The position numbers and the translations under genes are program-made. A stretch of 64,000 bases of DNA from Pelethousia sp034928145. GTDB lineage: Bacteria > Bacillota > Clostridia > Christensenellales > CAG-138. The notes under the pieces are model-generated. The model was not told where the DNA came from. It did not search any database and saw nothing but the letters and a program-made list of their open reading frames with translations. How positions within the stretch are numbered: the stretch's first letter is position 1; each line of letters begins with the position of its first letter. The DNA lies in the NCBI GenBank assembly GCA_034928145.1, contig JAYFPE010000005.1:19313-83312 (forward strand), written 5' to 3'. Positions 17,121 through 25,498 of this stretch are shown one piece after another.

Positions 17121-17801
17121 CTATTTTTTAGCCTCGAATTTATAGCCCACGCCCCACACGGTTTTGAGCTGCCAAGCCTCCCGCTCGCCCAGCTTTTCGC
17201 GGATGCGCTTGACGTGCACATCCACCGTGCGGGAATCGCCAAAGAAATCGAAGCCCCATACCTGCTCCAAAAGCTGCTCGCGGGTAAATACCTTGCCCTC
17301 GCGCGAAGCCAGGAAGAACAGCAGCTCAATCTCCTTGGGCGGCATTTCGATCTGCTTGCCATCCATAATCACGGCGTAATTATCGAGGGAAATGGACAGG
17401 CCCTCGAATTCCACGCTCTTTTCGTTTTCAGGCTGGCTGCTGCGCCGGAGCACCGCCTTAACCCGGGCCAAAAGTTCCTTCGCGTCAAAAGGCTTGACGA
17501 TATAGTCATCCGCGCCAAGATCCAGGCCCTGGATGCGGTCAAGCGTATCCCCCTTGGCGGTGAGCATAATCACGGGCACGTCGCTTTCCGCCCGCATCTT
17601 GCCCAATACCTCCCAGCCGTCCAGGCCGGGCAGCATCACATCCAGCACCACCAGCGCGGGCTGCACCTTGCGGAAAAGCGGCAGGGCCTCATCCCCCCGC
17701 TCACCGCAGGTCACCTCATAGCCCGCCTTGCGCAGGTACATTTCGATGATGGCCAGGATATTCCGGTCGTCGTCGATAACCAGAATGGAATTCTTCTCCA
17801 T
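17121..17801 (-). CDS. OmpR/PhoB-family response regulator
   Basis: 226 aa. Receiver with acidic D10-D12, phospho-acceptor D54 (LVVLDVMLPGLDG), Thr in IMLTAKG and Lys in YIVKPF; then a winged-helix DNA-binding domain from about 130 (EIELLFFLASREGKVFTREQLLEQVWG) with the recognition helix SRTVDVHVKRIREK. Upstream of its kinase and htrA; first gene of that operon apart from DUF523 13 bases before it. Confidence 0.95.
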   Translation of the reverse strand: MEKNSILVIDDDRNILAIIEMYLRKAGYEVTCGERGDEALPLFRKVQPALVVLDVMLPGLDGWEVLGKMRAESDVPVIMLTAKGDTLDRIQGLDLGADDYIVKPFDAKELLARVKAVLRRSSQPENEKSVEFEGLSISLDNYAVIMDGKQIEMPPKEIELLFFLASREGKVFTREQLLEQVWGFDFFGDSRTVDVHVKRIREKLGEREAWQLKTVWGVGYKFEAKK

Positions 17802-17813
17802 AGAAATTCCCCC

Positions 17814-18266
17814 CTATTCTGCTTCTTCTTCGGTCGAAAGGGCGATGCCGTAGCGCTTAAGCAGCGCGGCTGTCACGCCCATCCCCGGCCTATGTCGGCC
17901 CGAAAAGCTGCCGTCGTAGATGGTTCCAGCGCCGCAGGAAGGGCTTCGGGCCTTCAGCACGGCCCCTGTGATCCCGGCCCCCTGGCAAAGGCGCAGAGCT
18001 TCCTGCGCGCCCTTGATGAAGGCCGCCGTTACATCCCGGCCCGCTTGATCGACCACTTTGGCGCGGCCATCGAGCACGTCCTCCCCGTCGCCGCCCTGGA
18101 TCTCGCAGGGCAGGCGGGGCGTGGGCAGGCCGCCCAGGCATTCGGGGCAGATGGCGAGCACATCCCCGGCCTTGACCCGCGCGATCACGGCTGCATCCGC
18201 TTTGGCTTCGCCGTTATAGCGGCAACGCTCCCCCATCAGGCAGGCGGACACGGCTAGTTTTGTCAT
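17814..18266 (-). CDS. DUF523 family protein
   Basis: 150 aa. Hallmarks of DUF523 (YbbK): SACLMGERCRYNGEAK near the N-terminus, CPECLGGLPTPR, and a C-terminal ARSPSCGAGTIYDGSFSG with invariant cysteines. Biochemical role not established; the cysteines suggest metal or thiol chemistry. Start at 18266 (MTKLAVSACL) matches the family; a 7-residue upstream extension is less likely. Sits between mutS2 and the response regulator. Confidence 0.9.
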   Translation of the reverse strand: MTKLAVSACLMGERCRYNGEAKADAAVIARVKAGDVLAICPECLGGLPTPRLPCEIQGGDGEDVLDGRAKVVDQAGRDVTAAFIKGAQEALRLCQGAGITGAVLKARSPSCGAGTIYDGSFSGRHRPGMGVTAALLKRYGIALSTEEEAE

Positions 18267-18318
18267 AATGATACCATCCTTCCCCACCGCTTGTATGAAC
18301 TGGGTGTAAATTTCTCCG

Positions 18319-20670
18319 TTATTTTTGGAAACTAACCACGGTCACGCCCGCGTCGCCCTCACCGTAAGCGCCCATGCGAAAGCTCTTGACCCGCTTATCC
18401 CGCCGAAGGAAATCCTGAACGCCGGCCCGCAGCGCGCCCGTGCCCTTTCCATGGATGATGCTGATCTCCGTAAGGCCGCTCAAAATGCAGTTGTCAATAT
18501 ATCGGTCTACCGTGAGCAGGGCTTCATCCACCAGCATGCCGCGCACATCCAGCTCCATGCCGGCCTGGCGATCCGCTTCCAGCCGGATCTTGCCCACGCC
18601 CTTCTTGGGCTCCTCATCCTCTAAAAGGCGCAAGTCGCTCAGCTTGGCGCTCAGCTTCATGATGCCCGCCTGCACCTGCACCTCGCCCTTGGCGTCCGCA
18701 GGCGCAAGCACCGTGGCCTTTTGATCCAGCGAAAGGATGCGCACCGTATCCCCGGGCCGCACGGTCTTGGGAGCCGTACCGTAGGCGGGCTTCTTTTTGG
18801 CCAAAGGCTCGGCCAGCCCACCCTCCTTGGCCCTGAGGGCATCTCGCGAACGCTGGATGACCCGGTCTGCCGCGCGCTGATCCGCGCCCGGAATAGCCCG
18901 GATATCCGCGATCAGCTTTTCCATTTCCGCCCTGGTATCCGCCACCAGCTTGCGGGAATCCTCCTTCGCTTTGGCGCGCAGCTTTTCCCGCTCCGCCTCC
19001 ATGCGCGCGCGCTGCTCCTCCACCTGCTCACGGAGCTTGTCCAGCTCCTGCCGGGCCTCTACCGCCAGGCGGCGTTCCTCCTCCGCCCTGCGATGCCGGG
19101 CCTCCGCGCCGGAGATAATATCCTCGAATTTCACATCTTCATTTTTCAGGTAGCCCCGCGCCTTCTCGATCAGGCCCTCGCCCATGCCCAGGCGGCGCGA
19201 GATCTCAAAGGCGTTGGATTTGCCCGGTATGCCGATGAACAGCCGGTAGGTGGGGCAGAGCCTGTCCACATCGAATTCCATAGAGGCGTTCTCCATGCCG
19301 GGCCGGGTGAGGGCAAAGGCCTTGATCTCGCTATAGTGCGTGGTGGCCACAGTGCGGCAGCCCCGGCCGTGCAACTCCTCGAGAATGCTCATGGCGAGCG
19401 CCGCGCCCTCGATGGGGTCGGTACCCGCGCCCAACTCATCCAGCAGCACCAGCGAGCCTGCGCCGGCCCGCTCCAAAATGGCAACGATATTGGTCATGTG
19501 GCTGGAGAAGGTGGAAAGGCTCTGCTCGATGCTTTGCTCGTCGCCGATATCCGCATACACAGCCTCGAACACGGGCAGGCGGCTGCCAACTTGCGCAGGG
19601 ATAAAAAGGCCGCTCTGGGCCATCAGCACGAAAAGGCCCACGGTCTTGAGGGTCACCGTTTTGCCGCCCGTGTTGGGGCCGGTGATGATGAGGGTCTGAA
19701 AATCCTGCCCCAGCCAGATATCGATAGGCACCACTTGATCGGCAGGGATTAGAGGATGCCGGCCCCGTATGATGCGGGTATAGCCGCTTTCATCAAGCTC
19801 CGGCCGCGCGGCCTCCATCTCCCGCGCGAGGCGCGCCTTGGCAAAGGCCAGGTCTACGCTGCCCAGCACGCTAAGGCCCTCGAGCATATCCGCCGCGTAG
19901 GGGGCACAAAGGGCCGTGAGCTCCGCGAGGATGCGCTCAATCTCCTCCTCTTCCTCGCCCAGCAGCTTTTTGTATTCATTGCCCAGCTCCACCACAGCCG
20001 TGGGTTCGATGAAGAGCGTGGCCCCGCTGCCGGATTGATCGTGGATCAGGCCGGGCACGTTCTGCCTGTATTCCTGCTTCACGGGCAACACAAAACGGCC
20101 GTTGCGAATGGTTACCAGCGGCTCCTGCAAGTATTTCTGAAATGTGGTGGAGCGGATCATGTTACCCAACCGCTCGCGCACCCGATCGTTCGTGAGCCGC
20201 ATGCTGCGGCGGATGCGGGCTAGGGCCGGGGACGCGCCGTCGGATATCTCATCTTCGCCGACGATGCAGCGGCCGATCTCCTCCTCCACGCTGCGGTGGG
20301 CGGCCAGCCATTCGGAAAGATTCCGCAAACGTGGGCAATCCTCCGCCGCACTGAGCGCCTCCTTGCAAAGGCGGATGGCCCGAAGAACCCGCGCCAGGCC
20401 CAAAAGCTCCGTGGGCGAAAGATAAAGCGCCGCGTGGATGCGTTTGAGGCAGGCGCGCATATCCGGGAAATCCTCCACAGGCGTATGGCCCGTGCGCAAA
20501 TACAAGCTTTCCGCCTCAGCCGTGAGGGCCAGGGCGGCGGCAACTTCCTCGCGCGCAAAGGAGGGAGTCAGCGCCTCGGCCAGCTCCCGGCCGGCAAAGC
20601 ACTGGGCCTTCTGCGCCAGCTGCGCGCGTATTTTATCGTATTCCAGGGTTTTTAATACTTTATCCAGCAT
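18319..20670 (-). CDS. mutS2: Endonuclease/ATPase MutS2
   Basis: 783 aa. MutS-type core and lever (1-310), ATPase with Walker A GPNTGGKT (331-338), LVLLDELGAGTDPIEGAAL as Walker B and TTHYSEIKAFA, a long coiled region (about 515-620) and a C-terminal Smr nuclease domain with LDVRGM and the IIHGKGTGALR motif. MutS2 restrains recombination and, in B. subtilis, acts on collided ribosomes as RqcU. Full length. Followed by DUF523, preceded by the U32 peptidase gene. Confidence 0.96.
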   Translation of the reverse strand: MLDKVLKTLEYDKIRAQLAQKAQCFAGRELAEALTPSFAREEVAAALALTAEAESLYLRTGHTPVEDFPDMRACLKRIHAALYLSPTELLGLARVLRAIRLCKEALSAAEDCPRLRNLSEWLAAHRSVEEEIGRCIVGEDEISDGASPALARIRRSMRLTNDRVRERLGNMIRSTTFQKYLQEPLVTIRNGRFVLPVKQEYRQNVPGLIHDQSGSGATLFIEPTAVVELGNEYKKLLGEEEEEIERILAELTALCAPYAADMLEGLSVLGSVDLAFAKARLAREMEAARPELDESGYTRIIRGRHPLIPADQVVPIDIWLGQDFQTLIITGPNTGGKTVTLKTVGLFVLMAQSGLFIPAQVGSRLPVFEAVYADIGDEQSIEQSLSTFSSHMTNIVAILERAGAGSLVLLDELGAGTDPIEGAALAMSILEELHGRGCRTVATTHYSEIKAFALTRPGMENASMEFDVDRLCPTYRLFIGIPGKSNAFEISRRLGMGEGLIEKARGYLKNEDVKFEDIISGAEARHRRAEEERRLAVEARQELDKLREQVEEQRARMEAEREKLRAKAKEDSRKLVADTRAEMEKLIADIRAIPGADQRAADRVIQRSRDALRAKEGGLAEPLAKKKPAYGTAPKTVRPGDTVRILSLDQKATVLAPADAKGEVQVQAGIMKLSAKLSDLRLLEDEEPKKGVGKIRLEADRQAGMELDVRGMLVDEALLTVDRYIDNCILSGLTEISIIHGKGTGALRAGVQDFLRRDKRVKSFRMGAYGEGDAGVTVVSFQK

Positions 20671-20692
20671 GGTCGTATCCTTGCTTTTGCTT

Positions 20693-22780
20693 TTATTCCA
20701 CGGCCCGGCTCCAATGGCCGCGGGTGGCGTTTACGGGCGGCTCCACAGCCTCGCCCGTGAGGGCCGCTTTGGCCCGCGCGACCAGGCGAGATACTTCGCC
20801 GGGCGCTTCCTCATAAAAGGCCAGCTGCACAAGGCCGGGCCGCGGCAGTTGCGCGAGGTAATCCGTTATATCCGTAGGCAGGCAGTTCAGCAGGCGCACC
20901 AAGCAGCCGTCCGCCCCTTTCATAGGCGAAAGGGGGAAGCGCCGCCCGGCCTCATCTTCAAGATAATCGCCCGCGCCCAAGCAGCCGCCGCAGCCCCCCG
21001 CCTCCTTGCGTGGGCAATGGAAAAGCTGCATCAGCTGCGCCCTGCCATAGGCCGAAATTCCGGCGGCGCAATCTACTGCCAGTATATCACGCATTTGCGC
21101 CTTTGTCAGTTCCACAGATAGCACCACCTTTGCGAATCCCATCGATTTTAGGCTGCGCACGCTTTCGGCGTTGAAGGCGTTGAGTTGGGTGCCCGCGACG
21201 CGCAGGCCAAGGCCCTCGGTCATCAGCACTTGGCCGATATTCACCGCCACGGCTCCATCGACAAGGCCGCTATGCAGCAAGCCCTCCAGGCGCGCCGTTT
21301 CCTTGCCCTGCGGGGCTGCGGCAGGCAGCGCAAGGAGCAGCCGGGAAGGCCCTCGCAGGTTTTGCAGGGCAGTTAGCGCGGCTTCCGCCTCCAAAGAGGC
21401 TTCCAGCGCCACCATATCCGCCCCGGCCGACGCGGCGGCACGGGCCTGGGCCTCATTGCGCACCAAGGCCAGGATTTGCGCAGGCTCGTTTCGCGGCGTG
21501 GGCGCAGGCTCCCCGGCGGGCCGAATATCCGGCGCGACACGCCGCAGGCGCAGGGTTTTGAGCAAAGCCTCGCAGGCCCGGCGGCGCAGCTCGTTGAGGC
21601 TGCGCACGGCCAGGTAGGCATCCTCATCGATCTCCCCCGTGCAGGAAGCGGCGGTGAAGGGCGTATCCCCGAGCTTTCTTAGCTGCTCCAAATAACGCGC
21701 CGCGCTCCGGGGCTTCTCCGCCCGTTCGGGCACAGGGCCTTCCACGGAGGCGGATGCGCGGCCCACCGCCGTAACTTCCAACCGGGCGGGGTCGCCCAAC
21801 CGCAAGGTCAGGTGCAACGAGATGGGCTGGCGGCGGTTCTCGCCGGCATAGCTTTGGGCCAGCTCCCGCAAAAGGGAGGATGCTGGGGCCGCTTCGGCCA
21901 CGCAGCCCGTAATGGCGTGGTCGCCATAGAAATAGCCCGTTTTGCCCCCGCCCCGGTCGAACAGGGCCAGCAGGCGTTGCTTATGCGCGGCTAGTTCCTT
22001 TGCGTTTGCGCCATCCAGAGCGGCGCGATAGGCGGCGGTGACGGCGGCCACGTATTCCGGCCGCTTCATGCGGCCTTCCAGCTTTAGCCAGGAGACGCCG
22101 GCGGATGCGAGATCATCCAAATGCTCCAGCATGCAAAGGTCGGAAAGGCTTAGGACATAATCATCGGGGCCGGGCTTGCCGCTTAGGCCCATGCGCTTGC
22201 GGCAGGGCTGGGCGCAGGTGCCCCGGTTGCCGCTCCGCTCTCCGGCCATGGAGGAAAGGAGGCAGGCCCCGGAAAAGCTCATGCACAGCGCGCCGTGGGC
22301 AAAGGCTTCGAGGGGGATATCCACGGCCGCATGGATGGCGCGGATGCCTTCAAGGCTCACCTCGCGGGCCAACACGGCGCATTTGAGGCCCATCTCCCGC
22401 GTCAGCCTGGCCCCCGGGATATCGCATACGCCCAGCTGGGTGCTGGCATGGAGGTTGAAATCCGGCAATTCCCGCTGCAAAAGGCGGATCAGGCCCAAGT
22501 CCTGCACGATCAGCGCATCTGCCCCCGCTTCATAAAGGAAGCGGGCGTAGGCCAAAGCCGCGGGCAGCTCCCGGTCTGTGAGCAGGGTGTTCATGGTGAT
22601 AAAAGAACGCGCGCCATAGAGGCGGCAGGCGTCCAAAGCCTCCATCATGGCGTCTTCATCAAAATTGGCCGCGCCCCGGCGGGCATTGAAGGCGGCCCCG
22701 CCGAAATAGACCCCATCCGCCCCGTTTTGCAGGGCTGCGCGTAGGCTCTCGGGGCTGCCCGCGGGCGATAAAAGCAACAT
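20693..22780 (-). CDS. U32 family peptidase (long form)
   Basis: 695 aa. The N-terminal TIM-barrel-like U32 domain starts LLSPAGSPESLRAALQNGADGVYFGG and carries the family signature LEAFAHGALCMSFSGACLLSS with downstream Cys (GNRGTCAQPCRK). A middle domain and C-terminal Cys cluster (CPRKEAGGCGGC) match the long U32/RlhA-like members, some of which act in rRNA hydroxylation or tRNA ho5U formation rather than proteolysis. SD GAGGAGAAAAGAGTT at start. Downstream of zapA, a neighbour often seen with U32 genes in Firmicutes. Confidence 0.92.
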   Translation of the reverse strand: MLLLSPAGSPESLRAALQNGADGVYFGGAAFNARRGAANFDEDAMMEALDACRLYGARSFITMNTLLTDRELPAALAYARFLYEAGADALIVQDLGLIRLLQRELPDFNLHASTQLGVCDIPGARLTREMGLKCAVLAREVSLEGIRAIHAAVDIPLEAFAHGALCMSFSGACLLSSMAGERSGNRGTCAQPCRKRMGLSGKPGPDDYVLSLSDLCMLEHLDDLASAGVSWLKLEGRMKRPEYVAAVTAAYRAALDGANAKELAAHKQRLLALFDRGGGKTGYFYGDHAITGCVAEAAPASSLLRELAQSYAGENRRQPISLHLTLRLGDPARLEVTAVGRASASVEGPVPERAEKPRSAARYLEQLRKLGDTPFTAASCTGEIDEDAYLAVRSLNELRRRACEALLKTLRLRRVAPDIRPAGEPAPTPRNEPAQILALVRNEAQARAAASAGADMVALEASLEAEAALTALQNLRGPSRLLLALPAAAPQGKETARLEGLLHSGLVDGAVAVNIGQVLMTEGLGLRVAGTQLNAFNAESVRSLKSMGFAKVVLSVELTKAQMRDILAVDCAAGISAYGRAQLMQLFHCPRKEAGGCGGCLGAGDYLEDEAGRRFPLSPMKGADGCLVRLLNCLPTDITDYLAQLPRPGLVQLAFYEEAPGEVSRLVARAKAALTGEAVEPPVNATRGHWSRAVE

Positions 22781-22804
22781 AACTCTTTTCTCCTCCGTTT
22801 CGGG

Positions 22805-22837
22805 ACAAAAACGCGGCCGGGAAGCATCCCGGGCCGC
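22805..22837 (-). terminator. Intrinsic terminator after zapA
   Basis: Minus strand GCGGCC-CGGG, short loop, CCCG-GCCGC followed by GTTTTTG. Lies between zapA and the U32 gene, so the latter may depend on read-through. Confidence 0.7.
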
Positions 22838-22855
22838 ACAGCATCCGCCATCAGC

Positions 22856-23170
22856 TCATTTGGTAGGCAGCGCTTTCCCGCTCTCGAAGGGGCGCTTGAC
22901 GGGCGCGCTCTGGCGGGGCATCTCCCGAAGCTCGGAAATGCGGGAATCCAGCGCGTCGTAATCCTCCCGTAGCTTATGCAGCTCGTCGGATAGATTCAGC
23001 GCCGCCAGGAGGACGCAATTGCCCGAACTCAGGTTGGGATAGGCCCGCTGCACCTCTTCGATCTTTTCGTTGACATACTTGGCGATCTTGCGGACGTATA
23101 CCTCGCTCTCCTCAGCAGCCAAACGGAAATCCTGCCCGCCGATCTGTACGGTGACGTGCGTTTTATCCAT
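22856..23170 (-). CDS. zapA: Cell division protein ZapA
   Basis: 104 aa. Begins MDKTHVTVQIGGQDFRLAAEE and continues YVRKIAKYVNEKIEEVQRAYPNLS, the ZapA N-terminal sheet and helix, then the coiled coil LLAALNLSDELHKLREDYDAL. ZapA crosslinks FtsZ filaments at the Z-ring. Start 23170 chosen (GGGGGAAG upstream) over a 6-residue extension. Confidence 0.93.
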   Translation of the reverse strand: MDKTHVTVQIGGQDFRLAAEESEVYVRKIAKYVNEKIEEVQRAYPNLSSGNCVLLAALNLSDELHKLREDYDALDSRISELREMPRQSAPVKRPFESGKALPTK

Positions 23171-23276
23171 AGTATTTTCTTCCCCCAAGCCATCCTACAC
23201 AAAATATATGGTATATGTATTTTCCTTATTATACAATAACTGGTGGATACTTGCAAGTATCGACATATAATTTGCT

Positions 23277-23933
23277 TTATTTATCGCGCCTTGCCGCCGA
23301 GGCGCAGAGCAAAGATCCCGCCGCCTCATTTGGGGTGACATAGCAGGCGAAAGCAATGTCCCCCGCCTTCTCTTCCCGGGAGGCGCCCGTTTGGGCCGTT
23401 TCCTCGAGCAGGGCGCAAAAGCGGGCAATATCGGCGGCCGTGCAGGAGCCTGTGGGGTCTAATGCGGCGCAAAGGCCGGGCAAGGCTTCCTGCCGCCAAG
23501 CCTGGCCGGCGGCGTAAGCTTCCAGCCGCGCCTGGTAAACATCCGCTTCGATGGGCGTGGCGTTCTTAGGCAAAGTTTCCGGGGCCGGTTCATCGGGCAG
23601 GCGCAATAGGAAAGCGGAGACCCCGCCTTCCCTAAAGGAAAGCGTCAGATAGGCATCCGCCATATCCTCGCGTGCAAGCTTGTATTCCGCAGAGCCCGGC
23701 AGCCTGCCCTCCTGCGGCTCCGGCTGAGCCGAGAGACCGAAAGCGATGGCGTTTTCCACAAAAGCATCCTCGGAGGGGTAGCTGTAATAAAGGGGCGTGG
23801 GCGTAGGTTCGGCCTGTGCCTCTGCCGGGACCGCGCGCAGGGATTGCGCCAGATACAGGCCCACGCAGCAGGCGATCATCGCCCCGGTAAAGAGCAGGTA
23901 ACCCCGGCCCTGGTCGCGCTTCGCCTTTGCCAT
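23277..23933 (-). CDS. Membrane-anchored protein, unknown
   Basis: 218 aa. Basic N-terminus, one membrane helix (about 11-31: YLLFTGAMIACCVGLYLAQSL), a Pro/Glu linker, then an extracytoplasmic domain of about 160 residues with four cysteines (GLCAALDPTGSC, RFCALLE, FACYVT), possibly disulfides. I recognise no family. Its start is 3 bases from the rluD stop, implying cotranscription with lspA and rluD. Confidence 0.7.
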   Translation of the reverse strand: MAKAKRDQGRGYLLFTGAMIACCVGLYLAQSLRAVPAEAQAEPTPTPLYYSYPSEDAFVENAIAFGLSAQPEPQEGRLPGSAEYKLAREDMADAYLTLSFREGGVSAFLLRLPDEPAPETLPKNATPIEADVYQARLEAYAAGQAWRQEALPGLCAALDPTGSCTAADIARFCALLEETAQTGASREEKAGDIAFACYVTPNEAAGSLLCASAARRDK

Positions 23934-23936
23934 GGC

Positions 23937-24926
23937 TCATTCCCCCCAGATCTTTTGCAGAAAAACCTCGATATCCTCGCCCCCCGGCCTGCCCGCCTTT
24001 TGCAGGGCCGCGCGGAAATACGCCGGCACCGGGGCCGCGAAAGCCATATCCTGCCCCGTGCGCGGGTGGCGGAGAACCAGCCGGGAAGCATGCAAGGCCT
24101 GGCCTTCGAGGCCCAGCTTGGGCTTCGAAGGGCCGTATACCGCATCCCCGGCCACCGGGTGGCCCAGGCTCGCCATGTGCACCCGAATCTGGTGGGTGCG
24201 GCCCGTCTCCAGCCTGGCTTCGATTAACGTGAACTTCCCATAGCGCTCCAGCACCCGCCAATGGGTTCGGGCGCTGCGGCCTTCCCCATCAATGGCCATG
24301 CGCTTGCGGTCGGTGCGGCTGCGGGCGATGGCCGCGTCCACCGTGCCCGCATCCTCGCGGAAATTGCCCTCCACGATGGCGATATACGTGCGCCGGACCG
24401 CATGGGCCTTGAGCTGCTCCGAAAGGGAATTGTGCGCCAGGTCGTTTTTGGCCACCACGAGCAGGCCGCTGGTCAGCTTATCGATGCGGTGCACGATGCC
24501 GGGCCGGGCCGCCCCGCCGATGCCGGAAAGCCCCTCCAAATGGAAGAGCAGGGCGTTGACCAGCGTGCCATCCGGATTGCCGGCCGCCGGATGCACCACC
24601 ATGCCCTGGGGCTTATCGATCACGGCGATATCCGCATCCTCATACACGATCGAGAGGGGGATATCCTGGGGTTTGGCCTCCAATTCGCGCACTTCCGGCG
24701 GCAGGAAGGAAACGAGGTCGCCCGCACGCAGCTTATCGCCGGCTTTGGCGGCCTGCCCGTTGATGGCGGCACGGCCGGCGGCAATGGCCCGCTGCGCCTG
24801 TGAGCGGGTAAGACCAAAAACGCGGGCGCAGAATACATCCACCCGTTCCCCGGCGCTATCCGCCCGGGCTTCCAGCGCCGCTTCGGGGTATTCATATTCG
24901 CCTTCGTATTCGAAATCGGAAATCAT
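23937..24926 (-). CDS. RluD-family 23S rRNA pseudouridine synthase
   Basis: 329 aa. An N-terminal S4 RNA-binding domain (ERVDVFCARVFGLTRSQAQRAIAAG) is followed by the RluA/RluD catalytic domain with HRIDKLTSGLLVVAKN, where the Asp is catalytic, and the C-terminal GRTHQIRVHMASLGHPVAGD motif. Isomerises specific uridines in rRNA. Its ATG overlaps the lspA stop (ATGA at 24923-24926); lspA-rluD pairs are common in Firmicutes. Confidence 0.95.
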   Translation of the reverse strand: MISDFEYEGEYEYPEAALEARADSAGERVDVFCARVFGLTRSQAQRAIAAGRAAINGQAAKAGDKLRAGDLVSFLPPEVRELEAKPQDIPLSIVYEDADIAVIDKPQGMVVHPAAGNPDGTLVNALLFHLEGLSGIGGAARPGIVHRIDKLTSGLLVVAKNDLAHNSLSEQLKAHAVRRTYIAIVEGNFREDAGTVDAAIARSRTDRKRMAIDGEGRSARTHWRVLERYGKFTLIEARLETGRTHQIRVHMASLGHPVAGDAVYGPSKPKLGLEGQALHASRLVLRHPRTGQDMAFAAPVPAYFRAALQKAGRPGGEDIEVFLQKIWGE

Positions 24927-25450
24927 TCCACAGGCCCGGCCCCGCTCTCCTTAGGGGACGCGTTCTCACCCTTGGGCGGGTCCGCCATATACCGTTTGCC
25001 CTTGAGGAACAGCAGATCCATGAAAAGCAGCACGCAGCCCACGCTCACGGCGCTGTCGGCCACATTGAAAATGGCGAAGTTTATAATCACGGCGGAAAAC
25101 ATATCCCGCACATAGCCCAGGAGCAGGCGGTCGATAAAATTGCCCAGCGCACCCCCCAGAATGAGGGCCAGCGTCACCCGCATCAGAAGGTGCATTTTGC
25201 CCCGCTCCTTATGGAGAAACCAGATCATGATCCCGCAGGCGATCACGGTGGTGATGATAAAGAACCAGCGGGCGTTTTGCAGCATGCCAAAGGCAGCGCC
25301 GCGGTTTTCCGTATACGTGAGGTGGAAAACCCCGGGCCAGAGGGCATACGTATTGGCGGGCAGGGTGGTGAGCAGGTTCGCGGCCAGCAGCTTGGTGACC
25401 TGATCCAGCGCCACCACGGCCGCGGCGATGATGATAACGAGCATGTACAT
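24923..25450 (-). CDS. lspA: Lipoprotein signal peptidase II
   Basis: 175 aa, four membrane helices. The catalytic aspartates are in GNFIDRLLLGYVRDMF and FNVADSAVSVG, and the conserved TENRGAAFGML is present. Cleaves prolipoprotein signal peptides such as those of MetQ and the transglutaminase-like lipoprotein here. The C-terminal tail of about 25 polar residues (DPPKGENASPKESGAG) is longer than usual. Confidence 0.97.
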   Translation of the reverse strand: MYMLVIIIAAAVVALDQVTKLLAANLLTTLPANTYALWPGVFHLTYTENRGAAFGMLQNARWFFIITTVIACGIMIWFLHKERGKMHLLMRVTLALILGGALGNFIDRLLLGYVRDMFSAVIINFAIFNVADSAVSVGCVLLFMDLLFLKGKRYMADPPKGENASPKESGAGPVE

Positions 25451-25498
25451 TCTCCTACTAATCTTTCCGTTCCAGTATAGCCAAAGGTTGCCTTGCGG